The notes under the pieces: model-generated | Database searches by the model: none | Told to the model about the DNA's origin: nothing | The model's input: only the letters and a program-made list of their open reading frames with translations | Part shown: positions 15,527 to 26,300 of the stretch, in pieces | Layout: every line of letters begins with the position of its first letter | How positions within the stretch are numbered: position 1 is the first letter of the stretch | Made by a program: the position numbers and the translations under genes | Assembly (NCBI GenBank): GCA_009861545.1 | Contig: VXME01000135.1 | Location: forward strand, 44,356 to 108,355 | Direction of reading: 5' to 3' | Length of the DNA stretch: 64,000 nt | Source: Acidobacteriota bacterium | GTDB taxonomy: Bacteria > Acidobacteriota > Vicinamibacteria > Vicinamibacterales > UBA8438

Positions 15527-17983
15527 ATGACCCTGTACGCACAGCTTCGTCTCTTCTGCCGTCGCGCGTCGGCGCACCCCGGCTTCGCGCTCCTCTCGCT
15601 GGCGACGCTGGCGGTCGGGGTCGGCGCCAACGTCGCCATCTTCGCCATCGTCAACGCGGTGCTGCTGCGCCCACTGCCGATCCCGGACTCCGAACGGCTG
15701 GTGATTCTCCGCCACGCCGCGCCGGGCCTCGCCCTGCTCGACGAGCTGCCGATGTCGGACGCGCTCCACTTCCTGTACGCGGACGAGACCAGGACCCTGG
15801 AGAGCGTGGCGGCGTACCGCGACGAACAGGTGAGCTTTACCGGCCCCGAGAACCCGCAACGCGTGGAGGCATCGAGCGTCACGGCGTCGTTCTTCGAGGT
15901 GCTGCGGACGCCGCCGCGTCTCGGCCGCTCGTTCACCCCCGAGGAAGATCGGCCGGGCGCCGCCCCGGTGATCGTGCTGAGCGACGACCTCTGGCGCACG
16001 CGGTTCGGCGCCGAGCCGGGGGTGGTGGGGCGGGTCGTCGACCTCGACGGAGAGAGCGTGGAGGTGGTCGGGGTCATGCCGCCGGGATTCTCCTTCTCGC
16101 AGCAGGAGATCGACCTGTGGCGGCCGCTCCGCCTGGACCGGGAGAACGTCCAGCTCGGCGCCTTCGGGATCAACGGCGTCGCGCGCATCGCCGACGGTTC
16201 CACGCTGGGGCAGGTGCGGGCCGAGCTGGACGCGATGCTGTCGAACCTGGTCGAGATCTTCCCCGACGAGGGCGCCGCGCCGATTCTGGCGAACGCGGGA
16301 TTCCGGCCGCTGATCGACCGCGCCCGCGAGGTGGTGGTCGGCGACATCGAGGCGACGCTGTGGATCCTGCTCGGCGCCGTCGGGTTCCTGCTGCTCATCG
16401 CGTGCGCCAATGTCGCCAACCTGTTCCTCGTGCGGTCCGAGGAGCGGCACGGTGAGGTCGCGATTCGCGCCGCCCTGGGCGAGAGCCGCGGACGGCTGGC
16501 CGGATCCGTCCTCTTCGAGAGTCTCGCGTTCGGCGTGGCGGGCGGACTTCTCGCGCTGCCGCTGGCGCAGCTGGCGGTGCGCCTGCTGGTCCGCTTCGGC
16601 CCGCGGGAGCTGCCGCGCCTGGACGAGATCTCGATCGACGGGGCCGTGCTGCTGTTCGGACTCGCCGTGTCGGCGGTGGCGGGACTGCTGTTCGGACTCC
16701 TGCCGGCCCTGCGGGCAAGCGCGGTGGCGGCGGCCGGCCACATGACGGCCGGCGCGCGCGGCGCGACGGTCGGGCGCGAGCGGCAGATCGCGCGGCGCGG
16801 ACTCGTCGTGCTGCAGGTTGCGCTGGCGCTGACCCTGCTCGTCGGGTCCGGACTGGCGGTGCGCTCGTTCCAACGGCTGGCGGCGGTCGATCCGGGGTTC
16901 GATCCGGTCGACGTGCTGGCGTTCGGCCTGGCGCTTTCGGCGCGCGACTACGAGACGGCGGACGCCCGCCTCAATTTCCACCGACAGGTGGTCGACCGCC
17001 TGCGCGGCCTGCCCGGCGCGGTCGATGCCTCGGCGGCGACGACCGTGCCCCTGAGCGGCGAGTTGTCCGGCTCGGGTCACACCATCGAGGGCCGTCCGCT
17101 GTCGGATGGCGAGGTGCCGCCCGTGTTCATGATCAAGCGGGTGGCGCCCGGCTACTTCGACGCGCTCCGTATCGGGCTGGTCGAGGGGCGGGTGTTCGAC
17201 CGGCTGGACGGTGAGCGGGAGGCCCAGGTCGTCATCGTGTCGCGGTCGCTGGCGCGCACGCACTGGCCGGGAGAGAGCGCGTTGGGCAAGGGGATTCGGC
17301 TCGGCGGCCCGCCCGACGAGGAAGGCGAGGAATGGTCCCGCGTCGTCGGCGTGGTGGCCGACGTGCACGAGATCAACCTGCACGAAGCGCCGCCGGAGAT
17401 GGCGTACTACCCGCTGCCGGGGTTGATGCGCGGAGAAGGGGTGCCTGCCGCGATGCGCTACGTGATTCGCGGGCCGAACGCGGCGGCACTGTCGGGTGCG
17501 GTCCGGGAGGTGGTGCGCGGGCTCGACCCCACCCTGCCGATCGCCGAGATCGAGACGCTGGAGACGCTGGTCGGGCGGGCGCGCGGCACGCGGGCGTTCG
17601 TCATGACCCTGCTCGCGGTTTCCGCGGCGCTCGCGCTGCTCCTCGGCTCGGTCGGACTCTACGGGGTGGTCTCCTACATGGTCGCGCAGCGCCGGCGCGA
17701 GATCGCCATCCGCATGGCGGTGGGGGCGCAGGTGGCGGCCGTGCACCGGCTGGTGCTGACCGAAGCGGGCGCGCTCGCGCTGGTCGGGGCGGCCCTCGGC
17801 GTGGGCTCGGCGGTCGCGCTGACCCGCCGGCTGCAGGCGTTGCTGTTCGAAACGAGTCCGCTCGACCCCTTCGTCTTCGCCGCCGTCTCGACGCTGCTGG
17901 TCGGGGTCTGCCTGCTGGCGAGCTGGCTGCCCGCGCGGCGCGCGGCGCGTCTCGATCCCGTCACGGCGCTACGCGCGGAGTAG
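15527..17983 (+). CDS. ADOP-family orphan ABC permease (MacB/FtsX-like, duplicated)
   Basis: An 818-aa inner-membrane protein of the acidobacterial duplicated orphan permease family. It has two FtsX-type halves, each with an N-terminal periplasmic MacB_PCD-like region: the first transmembrane helix starts at GFALLSLATLAVGVGANVAIF, then come LRPLPIPDSERL and the periplasmic domain (VEASSVTASFFEVL), a three-helix cluster (AVGFLLLIACANVANLFLVRS), the second periplasmic domain, and a final cluster ending in LASWLPARRAARLDPVTALRAE. No ATPase partner is adjacent, as is typical of the family; it probably borrows one and moves lipophilic substrates or peptides out. GGGAGG (517-522 of 15 kb) precedes the ATG, and a TATACT box lies at 15507-15512. 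Oligopeptidase B follows after 12 bp. Confidence 0.92.
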   Translation: MTLYAQLRLFCRRASAHPGFALLSLATLAVGVGANVAIFAIVNAVLLRPLPIPDSERLVILRHAAPGLALLDELPMSDALHFLYADETRTLESVAAYRDEQVSFTGPENPQRVEASSVTASFFEVLRTPPRLGRSFTPEEDRPGAAPVIVLSDDLWRTRFGAEPGVVGRVVDLDGESVEVVGVMPPGFSFSQQEIDLWRPLRLDRENVQLGAFGINGVARIADGSTLGQVRAELDAMLSNLVEIFPDEGAAPILANAGFRPLIDRAREVVVGDIEATLWILLGAVGFLLLIACANVANLFLVRSEERHGEVAIRAALGESRGRLAGSVLFESLAFGVAGGLLALPLAQLAVRLLVRFGPRELPRLDEISIDGAVLLFGLAVSAVAGLLFGLLPALRASAVAAAGHMTAGARGATVGRERQIARRGLVVLQVALALTLLVGSGLAVRSFQRLAAVDPGFDPVDVLAFGLALSARDYETADARLNFHRQVVDRLRGLPGAVDASAATTVPLSGELSGSGHTIEGRPLSDGEVPPVFMIKRVAPGYFDALRIGLVEGRVFDRLDGEREAQVVIVSRSLARTHWPGESALGKGIRLGGPPDEEGEEWSRVVGVVADVHEINLHEAPPEMAYYPLPGLMRGEGVPAAMRYVIRGPNAAALSGAVREVVRGLDPTLPIAEIETLETLVGRARGTRAFVMTLLAVSAALALLLGSVGLYGVVSYMVAQRRREIAIRMAVGAQVAAVHRLVLTEAGALALVGAALGVGSAVALTRRLQALLFETSPLDPFVFAAVSTLLVGVCLLASWLPARRAARLDPVTALRAE

Positions 17984-17995
17984 AGACAGCAACCG

Positions 17996-20098
17996 ATGCC
18001 GCCTCCCCGCGCCCCGCAGCGCCCGCACCGCCACGAGAAGCACGGCGATGTCCGCGGCGACGACTACTACTGGCTGCGCGAGCGCGACAACCCCGCGGTG
18101 CGGGAATACCTGGAAGCGGAGAACGCCTACGTCCGGGAAGCGATGGCGGGCACGGCCGGCTTCGAGCAACGGCTGTTCGAGGAGATCAAGGGGCGCATCG
18201 AGCAGACGGACATGTCGGCGCCGTACCGCGAGAACGGACATCGGTACTACCGCCGGTACGAGGAGGGCCGAGAGTACGAGATCCACTGCCGCCGGCCGTT
18301 TCCGGGCAGCGGCAAGGCGGATGCCCCGGCGGACCGCGAGCAGGTGATCCTGGACGTCAACCGGGTGGCCGCGGGGCACGCGTTCTGCCAGGTGGCGTCC
18401 CGCCCGGTCAGTCCCAGTGCGCATCTGCTTGCCTATGCCGTGGATACCGTCGGGCGGAGGCAGTACACGATCCGCGTGCGCGACCTCGCCACGGGAGAGG
18501 ATCTGCCGGACGTTGTCGCCGACGTCACCTCCAACATCGCCTGGGCGGCCGACAGCAAGGCGTTGTTCTACGCGAGGCACGATCCGACCACGTTGCGCCC
18601 GTACCAGATCCTGCGGCATCGGCTCGGCGACGATCCGTCCGACGACAGGCTCGTCCACGAGGAGACCGACGACACGTTCTCGTGCGGGGTCTGGCTGAGC
18701 CGGTCCAGGCGCTACGTCCTGATCGGGTCGTTCCAGACCCTGACCACCGAGTTCCGCTATCTCGACGCCACGAACCCCGGCGCGTCGCCGAGGGTCCTGC
18801 TCCCCCGGGAACGGGGGCACGAGTACGACATCGACCACTACCGGGGACGTTTCTACATCCGGTCGAACGGCGGCGCCCGCAACTTCCGGCTGCTGGAGGC
18901 GGACGACGAGGCGCCGGCGCGGGACGCCTGGCGAGAGCTGATCCCCCACCGGGACGACGTGCTGATCACGGGGTTCGAGCTCTTTCGCGACCACCTGGTG
19001 GTGGCCGAGCGGCACGCCGGGCTCACGCGGCTCCGCGTGCGGCGGTGGGACGGGCCCGAGCACCACATCGCGTTCGACGAGGCGGCCTGCGCGGTCTCGA
19101 TCGGCACGAACCGCGAGCCGGAGACGACCACGCTCCGCTTCCACTACAGCTCGCTGACCACGCCGCCCTCGGTCTACGACTACGACATGGATACCCGCGC
19201 GCGCACGCTGCTCAAGCGCGAGAAGGTCCTGGGCGACTTCGACCCCGGGCGCTACGAGACGGAGCGGCTGCTCGCGACCGCGCCGGACGGGGTGCGCGTG
19301 CCGATCTCGCTGGTCCGCCGAAAGCGGGAGACCTCCGGCAGCGGCGCCACGGCCGACGCCGGTCCGGCGCCGCTGCTCCTCTACGGCTACGGCGCCTACG
19401 GCATCAGCATGGAGCCGACGTTCCGCTCGGCGCGCCTGAGCCTGCTGGATCGCGGGTTCACCTACGCCATCGCCCACGTCCGCGGCGGAGAGGAGCTCGG
19501 CCGCCGGTGGTACGACGACGGCAAGCTGCGGAAGAAGAAGAACTCCTTCACCGACTTCATCGCCTGCGCCGAGCACCTCGTCGCGGCCGGGTGCACGGCG
19601 CCCGGGCGGCTCTTCGCCATGGGCGGCAGCGCCGGCGGTCTGCTGATGGGCGCCGTCGTGAACATGCGTCCCGACCTGTTCCACGGCGTGGTCGCGCAGG
19701 TGCCGTTCGTCGACGTCGTGACCACGATGCTCGACGAGTCCATCCCGCTGACCACCGGCGAGTACGACGAGTGGGGGAATCCGAACCGGGCGGGGGACTA
19801 CGCGTACATCCGGTCATACTCGCCGTACGACAACATGGAGCCGGTGACCTGGCCGCACCTGCTCGTGATGACCGGCCTGCACGACTCGCAGGTGCAGTAC
19901 TGGGAGCCGGCGAAGTGGGTGGCCCGGCGCCGCACGCTGCAGCCGGGCGACGGCCGGCGGTTGTTGCTGAAGACCAACATGGATGCCGGACACGGCGGCG
20001 CGTCCGGACGCTTCCGGCAGTATCGGGAGACCGCGCTCCAGTACGCGTTCCTGCTGGACCTGGCGGACCGGGCCGACCGCGATTCCGCGTCATCCTGA
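17996..20098 (+). CDS. ptrB: Oligopeptidase B (prolyl oligopeptidase family, S9A)
   Basis: A 700-aa serine peptidase that cleaves short peptides after Arg or Lys, expected in the cytosol since no signal peptide is seen. The N-terminal beta-propeller opens with the family hallmark DDYYWLRERDNPAVREYLEAEN. The C-terminal alpha/beta-hydrolase domain has the nucleophile Ser545 in GGSAGG, Asp630 in LHDSQVQYWEPAKW and His666 in DAGHGGASGRF, a complete triad at spacings like those of E. coli PtrB. Also diagnostic are YGYGAYG and AHVRGGEELGRRWYDDGK. It begins 12 bp after the ADOP stop and is followed 12 bp later by the dehalogenase, with AAGGAG before that gene, so the three probably form one transcript. 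Confidence 0.94.
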   Translation: MPPPRAPQRPHRHEKHGDVRGDDYYWLRERDNPAVREYLEAENAYVREAMAGTAGFEQRLFEEIKGRIEQTDMSAPYRENGHRYYRRYEEGREYEIHCRRPFPGSGKADAPADREQVILDVNRVAAGHAFCQVASRPVSPSAHLLAYAVDTVGRRQYTIRVRDLATGEDLPDVVADVTSNIAWAADSKALFYARHDPTTLRPYQILRHRLGDDPSDDRLVHEETDDTFSCGVWLSRSRRYVLIGSFQTLTTEFRYLDATNPGASPRVLLPRERGHEYDIDHYRGRFYIRSNGGARNFRLLEADDEAPARDAWRELIPHRDDVLITGFELFRDHLVVAERHAGLTRLRVRRWDGPEHHIAFDEAACAVSIGTNREPETTTLRFHYSSLTTPPSVYDYDMDTRARTLLKREKVLGDFDPGRYETERLLATAPDGVRVPISLVRRKRETSGSGATADAGPAPLLLYGYGAYGISMEPTFRSARLSLLDRGFTYAIAHVRGGEELGRRWYDDGKLRKKKNSFTDFIACAEHLVAAGCTAPGRLFAMGGSAGGLLMGAVVNMRPDLFHGVVAQVPFVDVVTTMLDESIPLTTGEYDEWGNPNRAGDYAYIRSYSPYDNMEPVTWPHLLVMTGLHDSQVQYWEPAKWVARRRTLQPGDGRRLLLKTNMDAGHGGASGRFRQYRETALQYAFLLDLADRADRDSASS

Positions 20099-20110
20099 AG
20101 GAGCCGCACC

Positions 20111-20938
20111 ATGAAGCTGGACCGCAGGGCTTTCGTCGGGACGCTGGGCGCCGCCACGGTCGGGGCCGCGGGCGCGAGGGCGGCCGCAGGATCGCCGCGG
20201 GCGCCCGGACCCCGGCCTGCGCCGGCCGCCGCCGTTGCACGACAGGCCGATCCGGTGGAGGCCATCGAGGCCTTCGCGTTCGATGCCTACGGGACGCTGT
20301 TCGACGTCTTTTCGGTGACCGCGCTCTGCGAGGAGCTTTTTCCGGAGAACGGCGACGCCCTGGCGCAGCGGTGGCGCGCCAAGCAGCTCCAATACAGCCT
20401 GCTGCGCAGCCTCATGGGGCGGCACCGCGACTTCTGGCTGGTCACCGAGGACGCGCTCGTATATGCGGCCCGCAGCCTGAACCTCGACCTGACCGACGCC
20501 CGGCGCGCGCGGTTGATGGACGCGTACCTGACGCTGGAAGCGTTTCCTGACGTGCGGCCGGGGCTGGAGGCGCTGAGAGACCGCGGAGTGCGTCTGGCGA
20601 TCCTCTCGAACGGCGAGCCGCGGATGCTGGAGGCGGCGGCCCGCAGCGCCGGCATCGATACCCTGCTCGACACGATCATCAGCGTCGAGGAGGTGAAGAT
20701 CTTCAAGGTCAGCCCGCGGGTCTACAACCTGGGGCTGGAGCGACTCGGGGTCGGCCGCTCGGCGCTGGGGTTCGTCTCGTCCAACGGCTGGGACATCGCC
20801 GGGGCCGCCTCGGCCGGCCTGCCCACCTTCTGGATTCAGCGCAGCGCCGCCGAGCCGCCCGAGGAGCTGGGGTTCGCGGCGGATCGCGTGGTGGCGGCGA
20901 TAACCGACCTGCCCCCGCTGCTCGAAGGCGCCGGCTGA
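20111..20938 (+). CDS. Haloacid dehalogenase, type II (L-2-haloacid dehalogenase-like), Tat-exported
   Basis: A 275-aa HAD-superfamily protein. Motif I is FDAYGTLFD with the nucleophile Asp58; motif II is LSNG; a motif-III Lys lies in EEVKIFKVSPRVY; and motif IV is FVSSNGWDIAGAASAG, the form that distinguishes L-2-haloacid dehalogenases from phosphatases. The expected reaction is hydrolysis of L-2-haloacids to D-2-hydroxyacids. Unusually for the family it begins with a twin-arginine leader (DRRAFVGTLGAATVGAAGA) and an Ala/Pro-rich linker, indicating Tat export to the periplasm. AAGGAG lies just before the ATG. The physiological substrate is unknown. Confidence 0.9.
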   Translation: MKLDRRAFVGTLGAATVGAAGARAAAGSPRAPGPRPAPAAAVARQADPVEAIEAFAFDAYGTLFDVFSVTALCEELFPENGDALAQRWRAKQLQYSLLRSLMGRHRDFWLVTEDALVYAARSLNLDLTDARRARLMDAYLTLEAFPDVRPGLEALRDRGVRLAILSNGEPRMLEAAARSAGIDTLLDTIISVEEVKIFKVSPRVYNLGLERLGVGRSALGFVSSNGWDIAGAASAGLPTFWIQRSAAEPPEELGFAADRVVAAITDLPPLLEGAG

Positions 20939-21076
20939 GTCGCTCTCGGGCGCGCGGCGGGCCGGTGCGAGGTTGTCGGCCCGATCCCGGGCGGCGCGCG
21001 ATTCCGGCGTATCGCCCGTCGCCGCGAAGGCTTCGGCGGACCGGAGGCGCCGGTCGCGCCGGGGTATGCTGAATGG

Positions 21077-22063
21077 ATGGATATTCGAGCGAACGGACGG
21101 TTCCCGGTAGCCGTGTTGCTGGCGCTGGCGGCGGCGGTCGGATCGCCGTCCGGCGCGCAGGGGCAGACGGCGCCGGGGCGCGCGGCGAGCGCCGGCGGTT
21201 CCGGCGTCGAGGTCGCGGTGACCCGGATCGCAGTCGGCGACTACACGTTCGACGTGCGGACGGCGGGTCCGGAAGACGGCGAGCCGGTGATCCTGCTGCA
21301 CGGGTTTCCGCAGACCTCCTACGAATGGCGCCATCAGATCGCGGCGCTGGCCGGGGCCGGATTCCGCGTGGTGGCGCCGGATCAGCGCGGCTATTCGCCG
21401 GGGGCCCGCCCGCCGGACATCGCCGACTACGCGCTGCCGCTCCTCGTGCAGGACGTGATCGGTCTGGCGGATGCCATCGGCGCCGCGCGTTTTCATGTCG
21501 TGGGCCACGACTGGGGCGCGGTGGTGGCCTGGGCCGTCGCCGTGGCCGCGCGGGATCGCGTCATCACCGCCAACCCGGTGTCGGTCCCGCACCCGGACGC
21601 GTTCGCGCGGGTCCTGAACGACCCGGCGTCGTGCCAGCCGGAGGCGTCGTCCTACTTCGACGTGTTCGTCCAGCCGGACTCCGAGGACGCCTTCCTGGCC
21701 AACGATCGCGCACTGCTGCGGGGCATCTACGCCGGCATCGACGAGGCGGCGGTCGACGAGTACGTGCGCGTCCTCGGGTCGAAGCCGGCCCTCGGCGCCG
21801 CCCTCAACTGGTACCGCGCGAATATCGGCGACCGCAACCTGCAGGGACCGGCCCTCGGCCCGGTGGAGGTGCCGACGATGTTCACGTGGAGCGACGGCGA
21901 CACGGCGCTGTGCATCGACGGCGCACTGCTCACGGAGGAGTACGTCAGCGGCCCGTACCGCTTCGAGGTGCTGGAAGGGGTGAATCACTGGATTCCCGAT
22001 CTGGCGGCCGAGGCGATGTCCACTGTTCTGTTGGAGCACTTGAGCCGATACACGGAGCGTTGA
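21077..22063 (+). CDS. Exported alpha/beta hydrolase (epoxide hydrolase / haloalkane dehalogenase-like)
   Basis: A 328-aa hydrolase with a signal peptide (VAVLLALAAAVGSPSGAQGQ). The oxyanion motif HGFPQTSYEWRHQ (from residue 75) and the nucleophile elbow GHDWGA place Asp145 where epoxide hydrolases and haloalkane dehalogenases have their Asp nucleophile; esterases would have Ser. His304 in NHWIPD is the likely base and the acid may be in WSDGDTAL. Two Cys (PASCQPE, TALCIDG) could pair in the periplasm. There is no Shine-Dalgarno site; TATGCT ends 6 bp before the ATG, so the mRNA may be leaderless. Substrate unknown. Confidence 0.88.
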   Translation: MDIRANGRFPVAVLLALAAAVGSPSGAQGQTAPGRAASAGGSGVEVAVTRIAVGDYTFDVRTAGPEDGEPVILLHGFPQTSYEWRHQIAALAGAGFRVVAPDQRGYSPGARPPDIADYALPLLVQDVIGLADAIGAARFHVVGHDWGAVVAWAVAVAARDRVITANPVSVPHPDAFARVLNDPASCQPEASSYFDVFVQPDSEDAFLANDRALLRGIYAGIDEAAVDEYVRVLGSKPALGAALNWYRANIGDRNLQGPALGPVEVPTMFTWSDGDTALCIDGALLTEEYVSGPYRFEVLEGVNHWIPDLAAEAMSTVLLEHLSRYTER

Positions 22064-22110
22064 GGCGTCCCGATTCCGGCTGACGGCCGGCGGCCGCCCT
22101 GGTGCGGTTG

Positions 22111-23256
22111 ATGATGTTCCTCGTCAGCGGTTCGTTTCGTCGTCGGAACGGGCGCCGGCTTCCCGGGCCGCCGGGTCTCCTCGTTCTCGCCTGGGCGACC
22201 GCCCTGGCTGCGGTCGTACCGCTTGCCGCGCAGTCCGGCTCGAGCGTCGGGCGTTTCCTGAACGAGACGATCGGCTTCTCGATCGACGACCTCCGGGGGC
22301 TGGACCGCGGCTCGGCGGTCATCCGCAGCCTCGACACGCCGGTCCGCCAGGAGCTGGCCCATGTCGGCGTGGTCCACCTGGACGTGCCGCCGGACGAGTT
22401 CGTCGACCTGTTCCGCGACATCGAGCGCTTCGAGCGCGGCCCCGGCATTCCGAAGATCGGCCGCTTCGGCAGTCCGCCGCGCCTCGAGGATCTGCAGTCG
22501 TTGACGCTGCCCGCCGAGGACGTCGAGGAGCTGCCGAAGTGCCGCACCGGCGACTGCCAGGTGAAGCTCTCGGCGGATGCGTTGACACGTTTCCGCACGG
22601 ACGTGGACTGGTCGTCGGCCGATGCCGGGCGTCAGGCGAGCGAGCTCGCCCGCGAGATGGTCCTCGACCTGGTCCGGGCGTATCAGGCCGAGGGCAACAC
22701 GGCGCTCGGAGCCTATGTCGACGACGACGACCCGTTGCTCGTGGCCGAGCAGTTCCGCGCCCTGCTCGCCAGCCGCGACCCGCTGCCGGCCGCCGTGCCC
22801 GGGCTCCTGCACTACCTGGACGAGTACCCCCGGGGACTGCCGGGCGGTGCGGACGAGTTCTTCTACTGGACCGTGGTCGACTTCGGCATGAAGCCGACCA
22901 TCCGTGTGAACCACGTCGTCATCTACCCGCTGGCCGGGCGGTCGTCGACCGGCATCGCCTATGCGATCGCCACCAAGCAGCTGTACGCGAGCCACTACTT
23001 CCACACCACGCTGGAGTTGCGCTTTCTCGTCGACCGTATCGACCGCGGCGGTCGTGCCGCCTCCACGCTGATCTCCGTCACGCGCTCGCGAAACGACGGC
23101 ATGACCGGTTTCCGCGGCTGGTTCCTGCGGCCGATCATCCGGCGCCGCTCGCGGGATGCCGTGCGCCACTACCTGGAGCACGTCAAACGGCAGGTCGAGC
23201 GGCCTGCCGCCGAGGCCGTCCCGAGCCGGGCAGGCACCGGGGCGTCGGGGCGCTGA
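22111..23256 (+). CDS. Exported protein of unknown function
   Basis: A protein of about 381 aa (or 384 if the GTG at 22102 is used) with an N-terminal hydrophobic segment (GLLVLAWATALAAVVPLAAQ) ending in a plausible signal-peptidase site. I do not recognise the family. The mature part is hydrophilic, with a Cys pair in CRTGDCQ, an acidic DDDDP loop and a C-terminal part rich in beta-strand patterns (INHVVIYPLAGRSS-like, TTLELRFLVDRIDRGG) that could form a lipocalin- or START-like barrel; this is only a guess from pattern. The tail is basic (RRRSRDAVRHYLEHVKRQ). It is separated from the hydrolase by 47 bp and may be cotranscribed. Confidence 0.75.
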   Translation: MMFLVSGSFRRRNGRRLPGPPGLLVLAWATALAAVVPLAAQSGSSVGRFLNETIGFSIDDLRGLDRGSAVIRSLDTPVRQELAHVGVVHLDVPPDEFVDLFRDIERFERGPGIPKIGRFGSPPRLEDLQSLTLPAEDVEELPKCRTGDCQVKLSADALTRFRTDVDWSSADAGRQASELAREMVLDLVRAYQAEGNTALGAYVDDDDPLLVAEQFRALLASRDPLPAAVPGLLHYLDEYPRGLPGGADEFFYWTVVDFGMKPTIRVNHVVIYPLAGRSSTGIAYAIATKQLYASHYFHTTLELRFLVDRIDRGGRAASTLISVTRSRNDGMTGFRGWFLRPIIRRRSRDAVRHYLEHVKRQVERPAAEAVPSRAGTGASGR

Positions 23257-23369
23257 CGCCGTAGTCTGCGGTGGCCTCGAAGAATCAGGGCGTCGATACG
23301 GTCGGTCGACACGCGAGTGCCGGGTATCAGGGGTGTATCCGGCGAATCCGTGTCACCGGCCGAGGCCGC

Positions 23370-26300
23370 TCAGCCGCCGAACAGGTTCTCGGCCTGCTCC
23401 AGAACCGCTCTTGCAGCGCGTTCCTGCCGCTCGGTCGGGTAGCCGTGTCTGCGCAGGATGCGCTTGACGAGCGTCTGAAGGTGCACGCGGACGCTCTCGC
23501 GCAGCATCCAGTCGTTCTCGACGTTGCCGTGCACGGTCTCGACCAGTTCGCGGACCATGGTTTGCAGCGTCTCGTTGCCGAGCACCCTTACCGCGCTGTC
23601 GTCGGCATCGAGGGCGTCGTAGAAGGCGAGCTCGTCATCCGACAGTCGGAGCTTGTCGCCGCGGCCCTGCGCCTGGCGCATCTCCCGCGCAAGCTGGATG
23701 AGCTCCTCGATGACTTGCGCCACCGTGATCGCTCGACTCCGGTAGTCCCGGATGCTCGATTCCAGCTTTTCGGCGAAGAAACGTGACCGGACGACGTTCC
23801 GGGGCCGCCGGCTGACGAGCTCTCCTTGCAAGAGCTTCCGCAACAGGTCGACGGCCAGGTTGCGCTGCCGCATGCCCCGCACTCTGGTCAGGAAGTCGTC
23901 GGACAGGATCGAGGCGTCCGGCTTGTCGAGTCCCGCGGTGGCGAAGAGGTCGGCCATGCCCTCGGAGGTCACCGCACGCGAGAGGATGGGGCGCACGGCG
24001 GGGTCCATGTCTTCCGCCGGTTGGGCGTCGCCCGGCGCACGCTTGTGCAGAGCGGCTGCGACGGCCTGAAAGAAGCCGACGTCGTCGCGGATTCGGAGAG
24101 CGTGCTGGTGCGGTACTGACAGCGCGTATGCCCGGGACAGCTCGCGCGCGGCGCGCAGAAAGTGCTCCTTGCCCGACGGACGGTTGAGACCGTGACCGTT
24201 GCCGGAGTCGTTGGTGTCGGTACCCTGGGCCAGGATGTGCTCCTGTGCATCCGGCAACAGCCGGAGGCGTTCGGCCGCCGTCCCGGTTGCCCACGCCGAC
24301 CGGTCGAAGCCCTGGAACAGTCCAACGCAAACGTCGTACTTCTCCAGCAGGACAGCCGCCGCCTCCGACTGCTCGAGCACCGTCGCGCCTGAGCCGCCGC
24401 TCTCGGCGTAGGTCGCGCGCGCACGCTTCAACTCGTGAGCGAGGCCGACGTAGTCCACGATCAGTCCGCCCGGCTTGTCCTTGAACACCCGGTTGACTCG
24501 TGCAATGGCCTGCATCAGGTGCCGGCCCCGCATCGGCTTGTCCACGTACATCGTGTGGAGACAGGGGACATCGAACCCGGTCAGCCACATGTCGCATACG
24601 AGCACCATCACGAGGGGATCGTTGGCGTCGCGGAACCGTTTCGCGAGCGTCTCGTGTTCGGCCCTGCCGCGGATATGGGCGTGCCAGTCAGGCGGATCCG
24701 ACGCCGTGCCGGTAATCACGATCTCGATATTCCCCTTGTCGTCGATGTGGCGCCAAGCCGGGCGCCGGCGGATGATCTCGCGGTACAGATCGATGCACAT
24801 GCGCCGGCTCCTGCAGACGATCATTGCCTTGCCGGCGAGAGCCTCGATGCGCTGCTCGAAATGCGCGACGATGTCGCGGGCGAGCGCGACTCGCCGTTCG
24901 GCGCCGGCAATCCCTTCGGGTTGCGCTCTTTTCGTCCGCGGCGGTTCCCCAGGCTCCACGCTCTCTCGCGCGCTCGCTTCCTCGAAGTCGCGACCCGTGG
25001 CAGCTTGCTCGCGCTGGGGGACAGCGAGCCTTGCGAGCCGGTTCTCGTAGTAGATCGGTATCGTCGCACAGTCGTCGATAGCGCGCTGGATGTCGTAGAT
25101 GCTGGTGTATTCCCCGAAGACCGCGCGGGAATGGGCGTCTCGCTGTCCGATCGGCGCGCCGGTGAAACCGATGAACGAGGCGTTAGGGAGCGCGTCGCGC
25201 ATATGCGTGGCCCCGCCGACGAGGTCGTATTGCCCGCTGTGGACTTCGTCGGCGATGACAACTATGTTGCGTCGTTCGGACAGCGCCCGGTGTTGTGCGT
25301 TCCCGGCGTCCGGGAAGAGCTTCCAGGCCGGGGTGAAGATCACGCCGCCCGATTCCACCGCGAGCCGGCGGCGCAGATCGGCTCGGTTCTGGGCCAGCTT
25401 CGGCGGTTGGCGCAGCAAGTCCCGGCAGCGCGCGAAGGTGTTGAAGAGCTGGCCATCGGAATCGTTGCGGTCGGTCAGTACCACGATGGTCGGATTCGCC
25501 ATGGCCGGCTCGCGGCTGATGCACCCCGCATAGAAGGCCATGGTCAGGCTCTTGCCGGTGCCCGGTGTGTGCCAGACGATCCCGATGCGCCGATCCCCGA
25601 CCCGACCGGTTGCTCCTCGGCCGGATTGATATCCCCCGCGCCCCTCGAAGTCTGCCGCGGCGGGCTCGCTGTGCTCGACCGTCCCTGGCCCCGCCTGCGG
25701 AGGTCCCGCGGCGCGCAGTGTCTCCCGGACCGCTGCGCGCACCGCGTGGAACTGGTGATAGCCGGCCACCCGCTTGACGACTGCGCCGCCACCGTCGTCG
25801 AAGACGATGAAATCGCGGATGAGATCGAGGAAGCGCCGCGGCTCGAATACGCCCTCGATCAGCACCTGCAGCTCCGTCAGGAAGGCCGGTGCGAGCTCTT
25901 CGCCACCGATGGTGCGCCACGGCCTGAAACCGTCGCGTTCTGCGGTGAGCGTGCCGACCAGTGAACGGACCCCATCCGAGACTGCCAGCACCTCGTTGAA
26001 GGCGAGCAGAGTTGGAAGCGCTTTCCTGTAGTTCTGGAGTTGTCGCCACGCCGTCCATGCGGTTACGTTCTCGTCGGCGGCGTTCTTCAGCTCGATGACG
26101 CCGAGCGGCAGCCCGTTGACGAACAGCACGATGTCCGGCCGGCGGGTGTGGAGATTCTCGATGACCGTGAACTGGCTCACGGCCATCCAGTCGTTGTTGC
26201 CAGGTGTCTCGAAATCGAGGACCTGCGCCAACGCGTTCCGAATCGACCCGTTCGCAGTGCGGTACCTGACCGGTACGCCGTTCACCAGAAGCCGATGGAG

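Noticed and set aside
22102..23256. Assignment of the unknown exported protein to a START/polyketide cyclase-like family
   Set aside because: Only a vague strand pattern supports it; no family motif could be seen, so no function is given.
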